A DNA stretch of 64,000 nucleotides, taken from the NCBI RefSeq assembly GCF_000196675.2, contig NC_015312.1, positions 4,836,001 to 4,900,000 on the forward strand, given 5' to 3'. This document shows positions 32,188-40,967 of the stretch, one piece after another. The position numbers and the translations under genes were made by a program. Position 1 is the stretch's first letter, and every line of letters starts with the position of its first letter. This stretch comes from Pseudonocardia benzenivorans CB1190. Its GTDB lineage: Bacteria; Actinomycetota; Actinomycetes; Mycobacteriales; Pseudonocardiaceae. The notes beneath the pieces were generated by a model. It ran no database searches, was not told the origin of the DNA, and was given only the letters and a program-made list of their open reading frames with translations.

Positions 32188-32234
32188 GCGGCATGCGCCC
32201 CGCCGCCGGACGCGAAAGGTGTTAGAACAACCGG

Positions 32235-33392
32235 GTGGACGCTTCCGACCTCGACGACGTGCTGGCATCGGTACGGGAGTTCATCCGGCAGGAGGTCGTT
32301 CCGCTCGAGGAGCAGATCGACGCCGACGACGCGATTCCCGACGAGATCGTCGCCCAGTGCAAGGCGATGGGGCTCTACGGCTTCACGATCCCCGAGCAGT
32401 ACGGCGGCCTGGGGCTGGCCGTCGCCGAGGAGGTCGAGCTCGCGATGGAGCTCGGCTGGACGACGCCCGCGCTGCGCTCGCTGTTCGGCACCAACAACGG
32501 CATCGCCGGGCACGTCCTGATCGAGGGCGGGACCGAGGAGCAGAAGAAGTCGTGGCTGCCACGGCTGGCGTCGGGTGAGGTCACGGCGTCGTTCGGACTG
32601 ACCGAGGCGGAGGCCGGGTCCGATCCGTCGACGCTCAGCACCGTCGCGCGCCGCGACGGCGACGACTGGGTCATCAACGGCTCGAAGCGCTACATCACGA
32701 ATGCGCCCGTCGCCGACGTGATCATGGTCTTCGCGCGGACCAACCCCGACGCCCCGGGCAACCGCGGCATCTCGACGTTCCTCGTACCCGCGGGGACGCC
32801 CGGCCTCTCGACCGGCCCGAAGGACCACAAGATGGGCCAGTTCGGCGCCTGGACGTCCGACGTGCACCTCGACGACGTGCGCGTCCCCGCCGAGGCCGTG
32901 GTCGGCGGCGAGGCCGGGATCGACAACGGCTTCCGGATCGCGGCGAAATGCCTGGCCCACGGGCGGGTGCACATCGCGGCGGTGTGCGTCGGGATGGCGG
33001 CGCGGCTGGTGCACGAGACCGTGGAGTACGCCAGGGCGCGGCAGGCCGGCGGCAAGCCGATCGCCGCGTTCCAGCTGGTCCAGGGCATGGTCGCCGACTC
33101 CGTGACCGACCTGCACGCCGGCCGCGCCCTTGTCCGCCAGGCCGCGCGCGCCTTCGACGACGGCAGCGACAAGGTCGCCGGACCCGCCGCGGCGAAGTAC
33201 TTCTGCTCGGAGATGGTGGGCCGGGTGGCCGACCGCGCGGTGCAGGTCCACGGCGGTGCGGGCTACATGCGCGGCGTCGCCGTCGAGCGCTTCTACCGCG
33301 ACGCCCGGCTGTTCCGCATCTACGAGGGCACCAGCCAGATCCAGCAGGTGATCATCGCCCGCGACGCGCTCGGGCCGGCCGCTCGCGGATGA
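32235..33392 (+). CDS. Acyl-CoA dehydrogenase
   Basis: The protein is 385 aa, standard length for the family. FAD contacts include SFGLTEAEAGSD (~117-128) and INGSKRYITNA (~146-156). The C-terminal domain has QVHGGAGYMRGVAVERFYRDAR (~336-357) and RIYEGTSQIQQ (~359-369), in which Glu of YEGT is the usual catalytic base of short/medium-chain enzymes. It oxidises acyl-CoA to enoyl-CoA and passes electrons to ETF. The GTG start is at 32235. Its stop overlaps the ATG of the truncated GNAT gene (ATGA). Confidence 0.93.
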   Translation: MDASDLDDVLASVREFIRQEVVPLEEQIDADDAIPDEIVAQCKAMGLYGFTIPEQYGGLGLAVAEEVELAMELGWTTPALRSLFGTNNGIAGHVLIEGGTEEQKKSWLPRLASGEVTASFGLTEAEAGSDPSTLSTVARRDGDDWVINGSKRYITNAPVADVIMVFARTNPDAPGNRGISTFLVPAGTPGLSTGPKDHKMGQFGAWTSDVHLDDVRVPAEAVVGGEAGIDNGFRIAAKCLAHGRVHIAAVCVGMAARLVHETVEYARARQAGGKPIAAFQLVQGMVADSVTDLHAGRALVRQAARAFDDGSDKVAGPAAAKYFCSEMVGRVADRAVQVHGGAGYMRGVAVERFYRDARLFRIYEGTSQIQQVIIARDALGPAARG

Positions 33393-33470
33393 GCACGCTC
33401 CGGTTCCGCACCGCCACGGCCGTCGACCGGCCCGCCATCTGGCCGGTGTGGCACCGCGTCGTCGCGCCGG
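33389..33470 (+). pseudogene. 5' stub of a GNAT acetyltransferase gene
   Basis: The ATG at 33389 overlaps the acyl-CoA dehydrogenase stop. The first ~27 codons (MSTLRFRTATAVDRPAIWPV and a few more) match the beginning of GNAT N-acetyltransferases (beta-1 and helix 1), and then similarity ends abruptly near 33465. The acetyl-CoA-binding core is absent. What follows in another frame is the C-terminal part of an unrelated flavoprotein, so a deletion probably fused two genes. Confidence 0.6.
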
Positions 33471-34133
33471 GGGCGGGTCCTGCTCTGCGGCGACTCGGCG
33501 CACGTGCACTCCCCCGCCGGCGGCCAGGGCATGAACCTCGGCCTCGGCGACGCGACGAACCTCGGCTGGAAGCTGGCGCTCGTCGCGGCCGGCTACGCGC
33601 CGGAGTCGCTGCTGGACACCTACACCGCCGAGCGGCATCCCATCGGCGATGGGGTGCTGCGCTGGAGCATGGCCCAGACGGCGCTGTCGTCGACGAGCGG
33701 ACCGCGGGCCGACGCACTGCGGGAGGTCATGGCCGACCTGCTCGACACCCCGGACGGGGCGACGTACGTCGTCTCCACGATCAGCGGCGACCGGCAGCGC
33801 TACGACCTCGGACGCGGGCACCCACTGCTCGGCACCCGCGTCCCCGACATCCCGCTGGGCGACGGCCGCACCCTCGCCGACGCGTTCCGGACCGGCCGGG
33901 CAGTACTCGTCGACCCCACCGGCGCCTCCCGCGACAACACCACCGCGTGGGCCGACCGACTCACCCTCGTCCCCGAACCGGACACGACCCCGCCCGCACA
34001 CGACCCCGCCGAGACCCCGCCCGCAACCCTGGTCCGCCCCGACGGCTACGTCGCCTGGATCGCCGCCGACCCGGACGACACCGCCGGCCTCCAGGCGGCC
34101 CTCACCCGCTGGCTCGGCCCACCCCGCACCTGA
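33465..34133 (+). pseudogene. C-terminal fragment of a PheA/TfdB-type FAD-dependent monooxygenase
   Basis: The open frame starts with RRGRVLLCGDSAHVHSP, the central FAD-contact motif (GD and QGMN of GGQGMNLGLGDATNLGWKLA) that normally lies near residue 290 of a ~500-aa aromatic hydroxylase. The C-terminal thioredoxin-like domain follows (LGTRVPDIPLGDGRTLADAF). The N-terminal GxGxxG FAD-binding half is missing, so it cannot be a working enzyme. A GTG at 33504 could start translation of 209 residues. The junction with the GNAT stub marks the lost DNA. Confidence 0.72.
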
Positions 34134-34179
34134 CCCGCCGCAGTCCTCCCACGCTCGCCCCGCCTACCGCGATAGCGAT

Positions 34180-34330
34180 GAGGTTGCGCCCGGCCGGCGC
34201 CGCGCAACCCTGCGGCTGCCCGAACGAGGCAGGAGAGCAGTGAGGTGGCGCCCGGTTCGTCGAGCGCAACCCCAGGGCTGCGATATCCGCGCGCAGGAGC
34301 AGTGAGGTTGCGGCCGGTCGGTGCCGTCAC
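34180..34330. repeat. GGTTGCG/CGCAACC palindromic repeat cluster, copy B
   Basis: Three imperfect units in tandem: GGTTGCG (34192) with CGCAACC (34203); GGTGGCG (34244) with CGCAACC (34265); and AGTGAGGTTGCGGCCGGTCG (from 34301). They share GAGCAGTGAGGT and GGCCGGTCGGTG with copy A at 20990-21100. The 279-bp gap between the monooxygenase remnant and ctaF contains nothing else recognisable. Confidence 0.75.
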
Positions 34331-34412
34331 CGCAGGAGCCGGGCCGTCGTCCCGGAAACGCGCGACGACCCGGCACCCCTGAGGGCGCCGGGCCGTAGTG
34401 AACGCATGCGAC

Positions 34413-34811
34413 CTAGTGGTCGGCCGGGCGGAGGTGGTACTCGAAGACGAGCCCGCCGACCATGATCAGCAGCAGCACACCGGCGATGACCAGCAGCCAG
34501 ATGAACCAGAACGCCAGCGCGACGCCGACGAGGGCGGCGGCCGCGGCGAGACCGATGGGCCAGTAGCTGCCGGGCGAGAAGAAGCCGACCTCACCGGCAC
34601 CGTCGGAGACCTCGGCGTCCGGGTTGTCCTCCGGACGGGTCTCCAGCCGGCGCGACACGAACCGGAAGTACGTGCCGATGATCAGCGACAGCCCCCCCGT
34701 CAGGAACAGGCAGGCGATCCCGACGGCCTCCTTCGTGACGATCGTGTAGACGATGGCCGCGATGAAGAAGAAGGCGGTGGTGATCTCGAAGATTCGGGAT
34801 TCGACCTTCAC
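34413..34811 (-). CDS. ctaF: Actinobacterial cytochrome c oxidase subunit IV
   Basis: The protein (132 aa) is the small four-helix subunit specific to the actinobacterial aa3 oxidase in the bcc-aa3 supercomplex. Helices lie at about 8-26, 30-48, 84-102 and 104-124. The start MKVESRIFEITTAFFFIAA and the loop GEVGFFSPGSYWPIGLAAAA are characteristic. It lies 18 bases downstream of ctaC on the same strand, so the two are co-transcribed. Its role is structural. Confidence 0.93.
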   Translation of the reverse strand: MKVESRIFEITTAFFFIAAIVYTIVTKEAVGIACLFLTGGLSLIIGTYFRFVSRRLETRPEDNPDAEVSDGAGEVGFFSPGSYWPIGLAAAAALVGVALAFWFIWLLVIAGVLLLIMVGGLVFEYHLRPADH

Positions 34812-34829
34812 GGTGTCTCCTCGCCTCCG

Positions 34830-35777
34830 CTAGCTGTTCTGCGGCTCCGACGCGGACCGCTGGGTCCGGTCGGTGCTGAACGGGTAGGTCGTGGTGGCCT
34901 GCGGGGCGCACAGCTGCGGGTCGCAGCCCTGGGACTGCAGCTGCTGCAGCGCCTGAGCGACGGTCATGTCCTTGTTCGCCGTGCGCATGGACATGTACGA
35001 GTCGAACAGGTTCGGCGGGAGCGCGCGCACCTCGAAGTTCATCTGCGAGTGGTAGGAGCCGCAGAGCTCGGCGCAGCGGCCGACGAAGGCGCCCGTCTTG
35101 TCGATCTTGTCGATGACGAAGACGTTGTCGGTGTCGTTCTTCTCCGGCATCGGGAAGACGTCGCGCTTGAACAGGAACTCGGGCACCCAGAAGCTGTGGA
35201 TGACGTCCTTCGACGTGATCGTGAACTGGATGCTCCGGTCGGTCGGCAGCACCAGGATCGGGATGGTGCTCGACGTGCCGAGCGACTCGACCGTGCCGCC
35301 CTGGTGGTTGTCGACGTCGAACTGCCAGTTCCACTGGAAGGCCGTGACCTGGACCTTCTCCTGCGGGGCGTCGTTCTTCACGTCGACGTAGTTCTGCACG
35401 TTGACCGTGAAGCCGAACAGCACGGCCACGATGATCGTCGGGACGACCGTGAAGATGATCTCGACAGGCAGGTTGTACTGGGTCTGGCGCGGGGGCGTGC
35501 CGTCGTCGCCCTTCTTCTTGCGGTGGAAGATCACCGTCCAGAACATTGCGCCCCAGGTGATGACGCCGACGATCAGCGCCGCGATGGCGGCCCACGTCCA
35601 GAGGGTGCGCATCGACTCGGCCTGCGGGGTGACGCCCTCGGGCCACCCGAACCGCACGACCTCCTCGACGGAGCAGCCCGTCGTCAGGGGAACGATGGCG
35701 ATTGCGAGAACCGCCAGCTTGGCTGCGCGCCGCCAACCGGTGCGGCGACCGTCGACCCCGCGCTGTGCTCGGCCCAC
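34830..35777 (-). CDS. ctaC: Cytochrome c oxidase subunit II
   Basis: The protein (315 aa) carries a lipoprotein-type signal ending LTTGC (Cys35), two membrane helices (~65-85, ~105-130) and the periplasmic CuA domain. CuA ligands are visible: a His in KDVIHSFW, Cys235 and Cys239 in RCAELCGSYHSQM, His243 and Met246. An extended loop around residues 145-165 and a C-terminal Cys pair near 287-292 fit the actinobacterial form that takes electrons from diheme QcrC. The GTG at 35777 has a good AGGAGG site. It is divergent from asnB, as in M. tuberculosis Rv2200c/Rv2201. Confidence 0.95.
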   Translation of the reverse strand: MGRAQRGVDGRRTGWRRAAKLAVLAIAIVPLTTGCSVEEVVRFGWPEGVTPQAESMRTLWTWAAIAALIVGVITWGAMFWTVIFHRKKKGDDGTPPRQTQYNLPVEIIFTVVPTIIVAVLFGFTVNVQNYVDVKNDAPQEKVQVTAFQWNWQFDVDNHQGGTVESLGTSSTIPILVLPTDRSIQFTITSKDVIHSFWVPEFLFKRDVFPMPEKNDTDNVFVIDKIDKTGAFVGRCAELCGSYHSQMNFEVRALPPNLFDSYMSMRTANKDMTVAQALQQLQSQGCDPQLCAPQATTTYPFSTDRTQRSASEPQNS

Positions 35778-35964
35778 TGCTCGCCGCCTCCTGCCTCTCG
35801 TCCTACCTGTTGCACCGGCCCTGACCAGGCCGGATGCGCCGTCCAACGCACTCGACGCACGCGCGTTCTTCGACCAGGCGTAGAGACTAACCGAGCACCC
35901 CACCGGCACGCCCCCCGGGTGTTGCCGACGGCACCGTCGGAGGGGGTCGCCATACTGGCTCGCC

Positions 35965-37878
35965 ATGTGCGGACTGCTGGGACTGCTGACCGCCGGAGCC
36001 GACGCGTCCGGCCGGACCGGACCGATCTCGGATGCGCTGCGCTGCATGCGCCACCGCGGCCCGGACGAGAGCGGGACCTGGAACGACGCCGACGCGGTCT
36101 TCGGCTTCAACCGGCTGTCGATCATCGACGTCGAGAACTCGCACCAGCCGCTGCACTACGCCGACGGCCGCTACACGATCGTCTTCAACGGCGAGATCTA
36201 CAACTACCTGGAGCTGCGCGCCGAGCTCGCGGAGTCCCACGGTGCGACGTTCGCCACGGAGGGCGACACCGAGGCGATCGTCGCGGCCTACCACCACTGG
36301 GGCCCCGCGGCGGTGTCGCGGCTGCGCGGCATGTTCACGTTCCTGATCTGGGACGCCCGGGAGCGTGTGCTCTTCGTCGCACGCGACCCGTTCGGCATCA
36401 AGCCGCTCTACGTGGCCACGGGCCCGACGGGCACGGCGTTCGCGAGCGAGAAGAAGAGCCTGGTCCGGCTGCTGGGCGAGCTCGGGCTGACCGACGACCT
36501 CGACCCCGTCGCCCTGCAGCACTACCTGACGTTGCAGTACGCCCCCGAGCCCGGCTCGCTGCACCGGGCGATCCGCCGCGTCGAGTCCGGCACGCACATG
36601 ACGGTGCGCCCCGGCGCGGAACCGGAGTCCGAGCGGTACTTCACCCCGTCGTTCCACTCCGGAGCGGGCACCGGCCCGGCCCTGCACGCGCGGATCGCGG
36701 CCACGCTGCGCGACTCCGTCGCCAAGCACATGCGCGCCGACGTGACAGTGGGCGCGTTCCTGTCCGGCGGGATCGACTCGACGGCCATCGCGGCGCTGGC
36801 CAAGGAGCACAACCCCGACCTGATCACCTTCACCACGGGGTTCGAGCGCGAGGGCTACTCGGAGATCGACGTCGCCGCCGAGTCGGCGGCGGCGATCGGG
36901 GTGCGCCACGTCGTCCGGACGGTCAAGCCCGACGAGATGATGGACGCCCTGCCGCTGATCGTCTGGTATCTCGACGACCCGGTGGCCGACCCGGCGCTGG
37001 TCCCGTTGTGGTTCATCGCCCGCGAGGCGCGCCAGCACGTCAAGGTGGTCCTCTCGGGCGAGGGCGCCGACGAGCTGTTCGGCGGTTACACGATCTACCG
37101 TGAGCCGCTGTCGCTCGCGCCGTTCGAGCGGGTCCCGGGCGCGCTGCGCACCCTGCTGGGCAGGGCGTCGGCCCGGCTGCCCGAGGGCATGCGCGGCAAG
37201 GACCTGCTACGCCGGGGTGCGCTGCCGATGGAGCGCCGCTACTACGGCAACGCCAGGATCTTCCGCGACGAGCAACTCGCCGGGGTGCTGCGCCAGTACG
37301 ACCCGCGGCGCAGCCACACCGACGTCACCGCCGCGCACTACGCGGAGTCGGCGGGCTGGGACCCGGTGGCACGCATGCAGCACGTCGACCTGTTCACGTG
37401 GCTGCGCGGCGACATCCTGGTCAAGGCCGACAAGATGACGATGGCGAACTCGCTGGAGCTGCGGGTGCCGTTCCTCGATCCCGAGGTGTTCGCCGTGGCC
37501 TCGGGGTTGCCTCGCTCGGAGAAGGTCACGGGCACCGACCGCTCGGGGACGACGAAGTACGCGCTGCGCCGGGCCCTGGAGGGCATCGTGCCCGCGCACG
37601 TGCTCAACCGCCGCAAGCTGGGGTTCCCGGTGCCGATCCGGCACTGGCTGCGCGACGAGATGTACGGCTGGGCACGCGACATCGTCCGCGACTCGCAGGC
37701 CGACCACCTCGTCGACCTCGCCGCGGTCTCGGCCATGATCGACGCCCACCGCGACGGCCCGATCGACCACAGCCGTCGTATCTGGACGCTGCTGGTGTTC
37801 CTGATCTGGCACGGGATCTTCGTCGAGGACCGCATCCACCCCGAGGTCCCGGAGCCGGCCTACCCCGTGCGGCTCTGA
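35965..37878 (+). CDS. asnB: Asparagine synthetase (glutamine-hydrolysing)
   Basis: The protein (637 aa) uses Cys2 (MCGLLGLL) as the glutaminase nucleophile. The class II glutaminase domain (1-~200) includes RHRGPDESG and NGEIYNY. The synthetase domain has the PP-loop SGGIDS at 267-272, SGEGADELFGGY near 355 and KADKMTMANSLELRVPFLD near 488. Ammonia is channelled to beta-aspartyl-AMP to give asparagine; mycobacterial relatives also amidate cell-wall diaminopimelate, which could apply here. Its position beside ctaC is conserved in mycolic-acid and related actinobacteria. Confidence 0.94.
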   Translation: MCGLLGLLTAGADASGRTGPISDALRCMRHRGPDESGTWNDADAVFGFNRLSIIDVENSHQPLHYADGRYTIVFNGEIYNYLELRAELAESHGATFATEGDTEAIVAAYHHWGPAAVSRLRGMFTFLIWDARERVLFVARDPFGIKPLYVATGPTGTAFASEKKSLVRLLGELGLTDDLDPVALQHYLTLQYAPEPGSLHRAIRRVESGTHMTVRPGAEPESERYFTPSFHSGAGTGPALHARIAATLRDSVAKHMRADVTVGAFLSGGIDSTAIAALAKEHNPDLITFTTGFEREGYSEIDVAAESAAAIGVRHVVRTVKPDEMMDALPLIVWYLDDPVADPALVPLWFIAREARQHVKVVLSGEGADELFGGYTIYREPLSLAPFERVPGALRTLLGRASARLPEGMRGKDLLRRGALPMERRYYGNARIFRDEQLAGVLRQYDPRRSHTDVTAAHYAESAGWDPVARMQHVDLFTWLRGDILVKADKMTMANSLELRVPFLDPEVFAVASGLPRSEKVTGTDRSGTTKYALRRALEGIVPAHVLNRRKLGFPVPIRHWLRDEMYGWARDIVRDSQADHLVDLAAVSAMIDAHRDGPIDHSRRIWTLLVFLIWHGIFVEDRIHPEVPEPAYPVRL

Positions 37879-37968
37879 GCAGGAGCCCGTCAGCGGGAGA
37901 CCCTGAGACACCGGCCGGGGCCGGAAATCCGGTGGACGGATCGGACGTGCCGGCAGGATCGTGACGGC

Positions 37969-38991
37969 ATGATGACGGCCGTCACGGACGTGGAGATCAC
38001 TCGCGTCGCCGACGAGCCGGGCCTGCGGACCTGGTTCGACGTCGGCGCGGCCGCCGCCGCCCACGACCGGCCCGCCGACCCGCCCCCCTCGTGGGCGGAA
38101 ACCCGGGCCGAGCTGACCCGGCCGTGGCCGCGCCGGGTCGTCGAGCACTGGGTCGCCCGCCGCGACGGCGAGGCGGTCGGCGCGCTCTCGCTCGCGATGC
38201 CGACCCACGACAACGTGGGGTCCGCGCTCGTCGACGGGGACGTCCTGCCCGCGCACCGGCGCAGGGGCATCGGCCGGGCACTGCTCGCGCGCGCCGCCGA
38301 GCGCGCCCGCGCGCACAACCGGACCCGGTTGATCCTCGAGGTCCGCCGCGGTGGCGAGGGCGAGGCGCTGATGCGCGCCGTCGGTGCCCGCGCGGCGCTG
38401 CACGACCGACGTCGCAGGCTGCCGCTGCCGCCCGCCGACCCGGCCGCGCTCGCCCGGCTCGAGGCCGAGGCCGTCGCCGCCGCGCCCGGCTACACCGTGG
38501 TCGGGTGGGACGGTCCGACGCCGGCCGAGCACCTCGACGACATCGCCCGGCTGAGCGGCCGGATGTCGACCGACGCCCCGTTCGACGACCTGCACTGGGA
38601 GCCCGAGGCCTACGACGCCGCCCGCATCCGCGAGATCGACGCGGCACTCGCGGCGCGCGGCGTCACCGCCCTCGTCACCGCCGCGCGGGTGGGCGCCACC
38701 GGTCCGCTCGTGGCCTTCACCGTGCTCCTCCACCGGACCGAGGTCCCGTGGCACGCGGGGCAGGGCGACACGCTCGTCGAGCCCGCCCACCGCGGCCACC
38801 GCCTGGGCGCGCGGGTCAAGCTCGCCAACCTCGCCCGGCTCGCCGCGGCCGCACCCGAGGTGCGGGCCGTCGACACGTGGAACGCCGACTCCAACCCGTG
38901 GATGGTCGCGATCAACGAGGCGATGGGCTTCCGGCCGTACGACGCGTGGACGGAATGGGAGCTCGACGTGGAACCCGCCACAGATCCGTGA
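37969..38991 (+). CDS. Tandem-GNAT N-acetyltransferase
   Basis: The protein (340 aa) contains two GNAT folds. The N-terminal copy has LPAHRRRGIGRALLARAAERA (residues ~86-106), an intact acetyl-CoA pyrophosphate loop (R/Q-x-x-G-x-G/A). The C-terminal copy has VEPAHRGHRLGARVKLANLAR (~264-284), also loop-like, and ends with the family-typical NADSNPWMVAINEAMGFRP. The architecture resembles mycothiol synthase and other actinobacterial double-GNAT proteins, but it lacks specific markers to call it MshD. The substrate is unknown. Confidence 0.85.
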   Translation: MMTAVTDVEITRVADEPGLRTWFDVGAAAAAHDRPADPPPSWAETRAELTRPWPRRVVEHWVARRDGEAVGALSLAMPTHDNVGSALVDGDVLPAHRRRGIGRALLARAAERARAHNRTRLILEVRRGGEGEALMRAVGARAALHDRRRRLPLPPADPAALARLEAEAVAAAPGYTVVGWDGPTPAEHLDDIARLSGRMSTDAPFDDLHWEPEAYDAARIREIDAALAARGVTALVTAARVGATGPLVAFTVLLHRTEVPWHAGQGDTLVEPAHRGHRLGARVKLANLARLAAAAPEVRAVDTWNADSNPWMVAINEAMGFRPYDAWTEWELDVEPATDP

Positions 38992-39159
38992 CCGGTCCCG
39001 GATCTCGCGGGCGACGGGCGCGCGGGCGTCCGGCAGCAGGTCGGGGCGGCGACCGGACGTTCCGGGCGCCGTGGCGGAGCGGTGACTCCGGTTATCCGGA
39101 GGCTGTGAAGTCGGGCTCCCCGGCCTGTGCGGGCGGCCCGGACAGGGTGCACTGGGCAC

Positions 39160-40185
39160 ATGACGCCTTCCGCGACGTCCACCGTCCCGCCTCCGGCACG
39201 CTCCCCGCAGCCGCTGACCGACGGCCGCAAGAGCGGCCCGGAACACGCCCTCGTCATCACGTTCGTCGTGCTCCCGCTGCTGGCCGTCGCCGCAGCCGTC
39301 CCGCTCGCGTGGGGCTGGGGGCTCTCGGTCACCGACATCGCGATCGCGCTGGCGTTCTACGTCGTCAGCGGGCTGGGGATCACCGTCGGGTTCCACCGGC
39401 ACTTCACCCACGGGTCCTTCCGCGCCAACCGGGGGCTGCGGATCGCGCTCGCCGTCGCGGGGAGCCTCGCGTTCCAGGGCACCGTGACCGGGTGGGTTGC
39501 CGACCACCGCCGCCACCACGCGTTCTCCGACAAGGCCGGTGACCCGCACTCGCCCTGGCTGTTCGGCACCGGCCCGCGTGCGCTGGCCCGCGGCATGTGG
39601 CACGCGCACGTCGGCTGGCTGTTCGGCCGCGACCGCACGAACGCCGCGCGCTTCGCCCCCGACCTGCTGGCGGACCGCGACGTCGTGCGTGTCGACCGGG
39701 CGTTCCTGCCGATCGCGGTCGCCTCGCTGCTGCTGCCCGGCGTGATCGGCGGCCTGGTGACGTGGTCGCTCACCGGGGCGCTGACGGCGATCTTCTGGGC
39801 GGGGCTCGTCCGGATCGCGCTGCTGCACCACGTCACGTGGTCGATCAACTCGATCTGCCACATGTGGGGCGACCGGCCCTTCGCCGCGCGCGACCGCTCG
39901 GTCAACGTCGCGTGGCTGGCGCTGGCGTCGTTCGGCGAGTCGTGGCACAACCTGCACCACGCCGACCCGACGTGCGCACGTCACGGGGTGAAGCGCGGCC
40001 AGATCGACATCTCCGCCCGGCTGATCCGGATCTTCGAGAAGCTGGGGTGGGCGACGGCGGTGCGCTGGCCCACCGAGCGCCGGCTGAGCCGCATGCGCGC
40101 TCAGGACGGCGCGAGCACCCGCAGCGCCGCCGGCCGGACCGTCACCGTGACCGACCCGGACGTGAGCGGCTCGCCGTCGGCGTGA
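39160..40185 (+). CDS. Acyl-CoA / stearoyl-CoA delta-9-type fatty-acid desaturase
   Basis: The protein (341 aa) is an integral membrane di-iron desaturase. All three histidine boxes are present: HRHFTH at 79-84, HRRHH starting at 116, and HNLHH starting at 263. Membrane helices flank them (~30-75 and ~180-220). It introduces a cis double bond into acyl-CoA (or acyl-lipid) with electrons from a ferredoxin/flavodoxin-type reductase, none of which is adjacent. The ATG at 39160 is chosen over one 11 codons upstream. Its 3' end overlaps the convergent diacylglycerol-kinase-like gene by 85 bases. Confidence 0.92.
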   Translation: MTPSATSTVPPPARSPQPLTDGRKSGPEHALVITFVVLPLLAVAAAVPLAWGWGLSVTDIAIALAFYVVSGLGITVGFHRHFTHGSFRANRGLRIALAVAGSLAFQGTVTGWVADHRRHHAFSDKAGDPHSPWLFGTGPRALARGMWHAHVGWLFGRDRTNAARFAPDLLADRDVVRVDRAFLPIAVASLLLPGVIGGLVTWSLTGALTAIFWAGLVRIALLHHVTWSINSICHMWGDRPFAARDRSVNVAWLALASFGESWHNLHHADPTCARHGVKRGQIDISARLIRIFEKLGWATAVRWPTERRLSRMRAQDGASTRSAAGRTVTVTDPDVSGSPSA

Positions 40186-40967
40186 ACCGGCAGCGGGCGG
40201 TCGGCGTCGAGCTCGACCGTCCGCGCCCGTCGCACCTCGACGTCGGGCCGGCCGACGTGCGAGCCGTCGTAGACCTGGCGCATCGACGAGATCAGCGCCC
40301 AACGTGACGAGTCGCGGATCATCAGCACGTCGAGCAGCCCGTCGTCGACGACGGCCGTCGGCACGATGTGCATCCCCGCGCCGTACCAGCCCGAGTTGGC
40401 GACGACGACCGACCAGCCCCGCTCGGCCCACTCGACGCCGTCGAGGACCAGCCGGAACCCCGCCGGGCGCGTCGTGAGCAGCGCGCGGACCGCCGCGTAG
40501 GGATAGACGACGCGGCCCGGCACCCGCGGCCGCGCCGCGACGATCTCCGACGCGACCGAGTCGACCCCGGCGTAGACGCTCCCGAGCACGAGCCGGCCCG
40601 CGGCGTCGATGACGTCGACGGCGCGCTCGTGCCCGTCGCGCAGTACCGCGGCCGCGCCTGCGGGGTCGGTCGGGAGCCCGAGCTGGCGGGCGAAGTCGTT
40701 GCCCCGCCCGGCGGGGACGATGCCGAGCACTCCGCCCGCGGCGGCCACCGCACCGGCCACGGCGCCCGTGTGGCCGTCGCCGCCGACGGCGACCACGACG
40801 CGTCCGTCGCCGACCGCCCGCGTCGCGACCTCACGCGCGTGGGCGCCGTCGCGGGAGCCGACGACCTCGAGCGTGCCGCGCGGCAGCAACGTGACGAGCT
40901 CCGCGGCGACCTGCGCGCCGGCGCCGTGCCCCGCGGCCGGGTTGACGACCGCGGTGTACGCGGTCAC
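40101..40967 (-). CDS. Diacylglycerol kinase-like lipid kinase (DagK/YegS family)
   Basis: The protein (288 aa) has the catalytic glycine-rich loop VAVGGDGHTGAVAGAV (~63-78) and the nucleotide-binding GIVPAGRGNDFARQLG (~85-100). PLPVHADGEPL near 262 is the conserved C-terminal signature. It should phosphorylate diacylglycerol or a related lipid, feeding phosphatidic acid. The GTG start overlaps the stop of the FAD-oxidase gene (GTGA), so they are coupled. A GDG rather than GDGT motif is present (GDGH), a minor departure from the family consensus. Confidence 0.85.
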   Translation of the reverse strand: MTAYTAVVNPAAGHGAGAQVAAELVTLLPRGTLEVVGSRDGAHAREVATRAVGDGRVVVAVGGDGHTGAVAGAVAAAGGVLGIVPAGRGNDFARQLGLPTDPAGAAAVLRDGHERAVDVIDAAGRLVLGSVYAGVDSVASEIVAARPRVPGRVVYPYAAVRALLTTRPAGFRLVLDGVEWAERGWSVVVANSGWYGAGMHIVPTAVVDDGLLDVLMIRDSSRWALISSMRQVYDGSHVGRPDVEVRRARTVELDADRPLPVHADGEPLTSGSVTVTVRPAALRVLAPS

